Source of the DNA: Methanosarcinales archaeon
GTDB taxonomy: Archaea; Halobacteriota; Methanosarcinia; Methanosarcinales; Methanocomedenaceae
DNA length: 7,844 bases
Direction: 5' to 3'
Assembly (NCBI GenBank): GCA_030666885.1
Contig: DAOUWY010000075.1
Span: forward strand, 1-7,844
Numbering within the stretch: position 1 is the stretch's first letter; each line of letters begins with the position of its first letter. Under the pieces are notes generated by a model. The model saw nothing but the letters and a program-made list of their open reading frames with translations, made no database searches and was not told the origin of the DNA. The position numbers and the translations under genes are program-made. This document shows, one piece after another, positions 6,550-7,844 of this stretch.

Positions 6550-6663
6550 TTATGTAGAGAGATACATGAAATTAATTTTGATTTTTTCGCATAAATTATA
6601 ATAAGCCTGCATTACCTCGTGGTTTTTGTCCACATATTCTCTTTGTCTTTTTTCTTTAGTCAT
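6550..6663 (-). CDS. Small ORF candidate, 37 residues, downstream of the TnpR-like gene
   Basis: The frame begins MTKEKRQREYVDKNHEV and continues MQAYYNLCEKIK, an amphipathic, charged, helix-like sequence that reads like real protein rather than random spacer. It lies 37 bases after the stop of the TnpR-like gene on the same strand and could be its operon partner. The ribosome binding site is poor (GGGAAGG about nine bases upstream). A +1 shift after about residue 31 would extend the product with a Lys/Arg-rich tail, so this may be a truncated or frameshifted relic. Function unknown. Confidence 0.3.
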   Translation of the reverse strand: MTKEKRQREYVDKNHEVMQAYYNLCEKIKINFMYLST

Positions 6664-6700
6664 GTATTGAGCCTTCCCATATACATGTATCCCTGAGAAT

Positions 6701-7267
6701 TTACCTGATCTTTTTCAACACCCTGTTAACCTCATCAATATCAAAAGCTTCCGGATCAAAACTGTCGCCCCCCCATTCCAGCATCTCCTCATGCTCTGGA
6801 TGAACGGGATCCTGGATAGCTTCAAGGAAATAATAATATCCACTCTCACCACCGCAATCCTCAGGAGGACATGCCCGTTTACCCTTGATACAGACCGGAT
6901 AATGCTTTTTCGTATCCAGTGGAAGTATCTTCTCGATCAGTATATTATGATACCAGGAATCACCAAAATCATATTCATAAATAAATTTTTTCTGTTCCTG
7001 GAGCACCACCTGTTCCAGATCCATCTTTTTTTCGTCCTTAAGGTCTAACATCAAATCCGGGTCGGGTGGACCATAATAAGTCCCACTGACAATGAACTGG
7101 TGAAGATGGTAATCATCCCATCCCATGACGACCTGCAATATCCTGTGAAGTTTGCCCAACGTTGTATCGCTTGTAACCAGGATCCGTCTCCATATTGGCG
7201 GTCTGATGCCTTCAAGTCTTACTTTTACCTGATAAATATCAGGCTGCTTTTTTTCAGCTATAATCAT
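6701..7267 (-). CDS. pRiA4b ORF-3 / IS1096 TnpR-like family protein
   Basis: A complete 188-residue cytoplasmic protein of the family named after plasmid pRiA4b ORF-3 and the IS1096 passenger gene TnpR; the biochemical role of the family is not settled. Seen: VRLEGIRPPIWRRI (16-29), LHRILQVVMGWDDYHLHQF (40-58), YEYDFGDSW (97-105), the cysteine motif CIKGKRACPPEDCGG (Cys126, Cys133, Cys138) that may bind metal, and a C-terminal FDPEAFDIDEVNRVL (170-184). These are the family's standard landmarks in the standard order. The ribosome binding site GAGGAGGA (7268-7275) touches the ATG; the upstream GAGG half gives four bases of spacing, and there is no better in-frame start. A TATA-like CTATATTT (7309-7316) fits a leader of about 19 bases. 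No transposase or terminal repeats flank it, so it is a free-standing chromosomal copy. Confidence 0.88.
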   Translation of the reverse strand: MIIAEKKQPDIYQVKVRLEGIRPPIWRRILVTSDTTLGKLHRILQVVMGWDDYHLHQFIVSGTYYGPPDPDLMLDLKDEKKMDLEQVVLQEQKKFIYEYDFGDSWYHNILIEKILPLDTKKHYPVCIKGKRACPPEDCGGESGYYYFLEAIQDPVHPEHEEMLEWGGDSFDPEAFDIDEVNRVLKKIR

Positions 7268-7308
7268 TCCTCCTCAAATTTTCACATCAAATAATTAAAC
7301 CAATTGAC

Positions 7309-7316
7309 AAATATAG
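7309..7316 (-). promoter_or_regulatory. TATA box of the TnpR-like gene
   Basis: CTATATTT on the minus strand is centred near 7312, predicting a start site around 7286 and a leader of about 19 bases that contains the GAGGAGGA ribosome binding site. Confidence 0.4.
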
Positions 7317-7340
7317 TTAAAAACCAAACAATTTAAACTT

Positions 7341-7358
7341 ACTCTTTGCACTCTTTGC
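7341..7358. repeat. Tandem 9-bp repeat ACTCTTTGC x2
   Basis: Two exact head-to-tail copies of ACTCTTTGC lie just upstream of the TnpR-like promoter and before the structured segment. They may mark the edge of an insertion or be simple slippage. Confidence 0.6.
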
Positions 7359-7471
7359 CTGTCGACAAGAAGCTATATCACAGATTGCCTGATCGGCTAC
7401 CTCTTCCATTCAGGGTAATCCTACAACAGAATGTCTGGGTGGCAACGCACACGCAGTAAGCCTGTAAAACA

Positions 7472-7614
7472 ACGTGGGAAAATCAGAAAATCCGGTTCAT
7501 AGAGAACCTGGGGCCGGTAACGTCCCCGGATACTCGGCAGAGTCGCACGTAGGGTTCTAAGATGAAATTCCAAATATGCAGTCCACGTATGGAGCCCGCA
7601 GGGCTTCATACGTG
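7472..7614 (+). ncRNA. Structured RNA segment, possible group II intron domain I remnant
   Basis: The stretch has many nested complementary arms. ACGTG (7472-7476) pairs with CACGT (7546-7550) and encloses a three-way junction: ATCC/GGAT (7490-7493 with 7528-7531), GGTTC/GAACC (7494-7498 with 7504-7508) and GGGG/CCCC (7510-7513 with 7524-7527). Beside it is a small ACTC/GAGT hairpin (7532-7535 with 7540-7543). Downstream a 14-bp stem pairs 7584-7597 with 7601-7614 around a three-base loop; its only non-Watson-Crick pair is G-U on the plus strand but A-C on the minus strand, which favours a plus-strand RNA. The motif CTCGGCAGAGTCGCAC and the preceding GTGGGAAAATC recall domain I of group II introns. 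No domain V, intron ends or reverse transcriptase are visible, so if it is an intron it is a fragment. It could instead be another unnamed structured RNA. Related sequence may extend from about 7400 to 7625. Confidence 0.4.
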
Positions 7615-7633
7615 TGCGGCCCGCTACTGGCCA

Positions 7634-7660
7634 GAGTAGCTGTGCCTGAGTAGTTGTGCC
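7634..7660. repeat. Tandem 13-bp direct repeat beside the tRNA 3' end
   Basis: GAGTAGCTGTGCC (7634-7646) and GAGTAGTTGTGCC (7648-7660) differ at one base and are spaced 14 bp apart. They lie between the structured RNA segment and the 3' end of tRNA-Leu, eight bases from the tRNA. They do not copy the tRNA 3' sequence, so they are not an obvious attachment site. Confidence 0.6.
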
Positions 7661-7667
7661 AGTGTAG

Positions 7668-7752
<85 letters not shown>

Positions 7753-7776
7753 ATATGGATTGTATGATATGGGTGG

Positions 7777-7784
7777 TATAGATA
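7777..7784 (-). promoter_or_regulatory. Possible TATA box of tRNA-Leu
   Basis: The plus-strand bases TATAGATA (minus TATCTATA) are centred about 28 bp before the tRNA 5' end, the usual distance. The match to consensus is moderate. The remaining right edge of the window shows nothing else. Confidence 0.35.
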
Positions 7785-7844
7785 CACTTTTCTTTATTTC
7801 AAAGTATCGCATCGAAACCATTAAAAGCAATTATCACCTTTCTA

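Noticed and set aside
7018..7294. A transposon around the TnpR-like gene
   Set aside because: I saw no transposase, terminal inverted repeats or target duplications on either side.
7432..7500. Plus-strand 22-aa frame beginning MSGWQRTRSK
   Set aside because: It lies within the RNA-like segment, lacks a ribosome binding site and is very short; the basic composition is typical of frames across structured RNA.
7421..7609. 62-aa minus-strand frame
   Set aside because: It covers the structured RNA segment, has no ribosome binding site and its composition (Arg/Pro/Leu/Cys) looks like antisense of helical RNA instead of a protein.

Overview
The window looks like a chromosomal segment from a methanogen- or ANME-related euryarchaeon, most plausibly the Methanosarcinales group. 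Four things point there: an F420-dependent NADP reductase (NpdG/FNO type), a cell-surface protein ending in a PGF-CTERM-like sorting tail, archaeal promoter layout (TATA boxes about 25-28 bp before inferred start sites, short leaders with GGTGA/GAGG ribosome binding sites), and a class II tRNA with no encoded CCA. The lineage is inferred; no marker fixes genus or species.

Layout. 1-116: 5' end of an unidentified minus-strand gene. 117-340: divergent promoter region with a TATA box and a perfect inverted repeat just upstream of npdG. 341-994 (+): npdG. 995-1289: spacer with a GACAGGATT repeat that folds back on itself. 1290-3215 (+): monomeric aconitase with the [4Fe-4S] cysteines and active-site arginines in place. 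3216-3344: convergent spacer with a weak micro-ORF candidate. 3345-6158 (-): 937-aa secreted surface protein made of 15 repeats of about 50 residues, split 8 + 7 by a PKD domain, with an in-register N-glycosylation sequon, a dockerin-like calcium loop and a PGF-CTERM-like tail. 6159-6700: spacer containing two convergent small-ORF candidates, of which the plus-strand 46-aa membrane-type ORF has a full promoter and ribosome binding site. 6701-7267 (-): pRiA4b ORF-3/IS1096 TnpR-like protein. 7268-7667: no protein gene seen; it holds short tandem repeats and a strongly structured RNA-like segment that may be a group II intron domain I remnant. 7668-7752 (-): tRNA-Leu(UAA). 7753-7844: apparently only the tRNA promoter region.

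How the genes work together. NpdG links F420H2 and NADPH pools, and aconitase supplies isocitrate for 2-oxoglutarate synthesis, so both are core redox/carbon genes, but they are about 300 bp apart with a repeat between them and need not be one transcript. The surface protein, the TnpR-like protein and the tRNA each look like separate units. I see no defence system, complete transposon or CRISPR array. The items most worth following up are the structured RNA next to tRNA-Leu, the 46-aa small membrane protein candidate, and the architecture of the surface protein.
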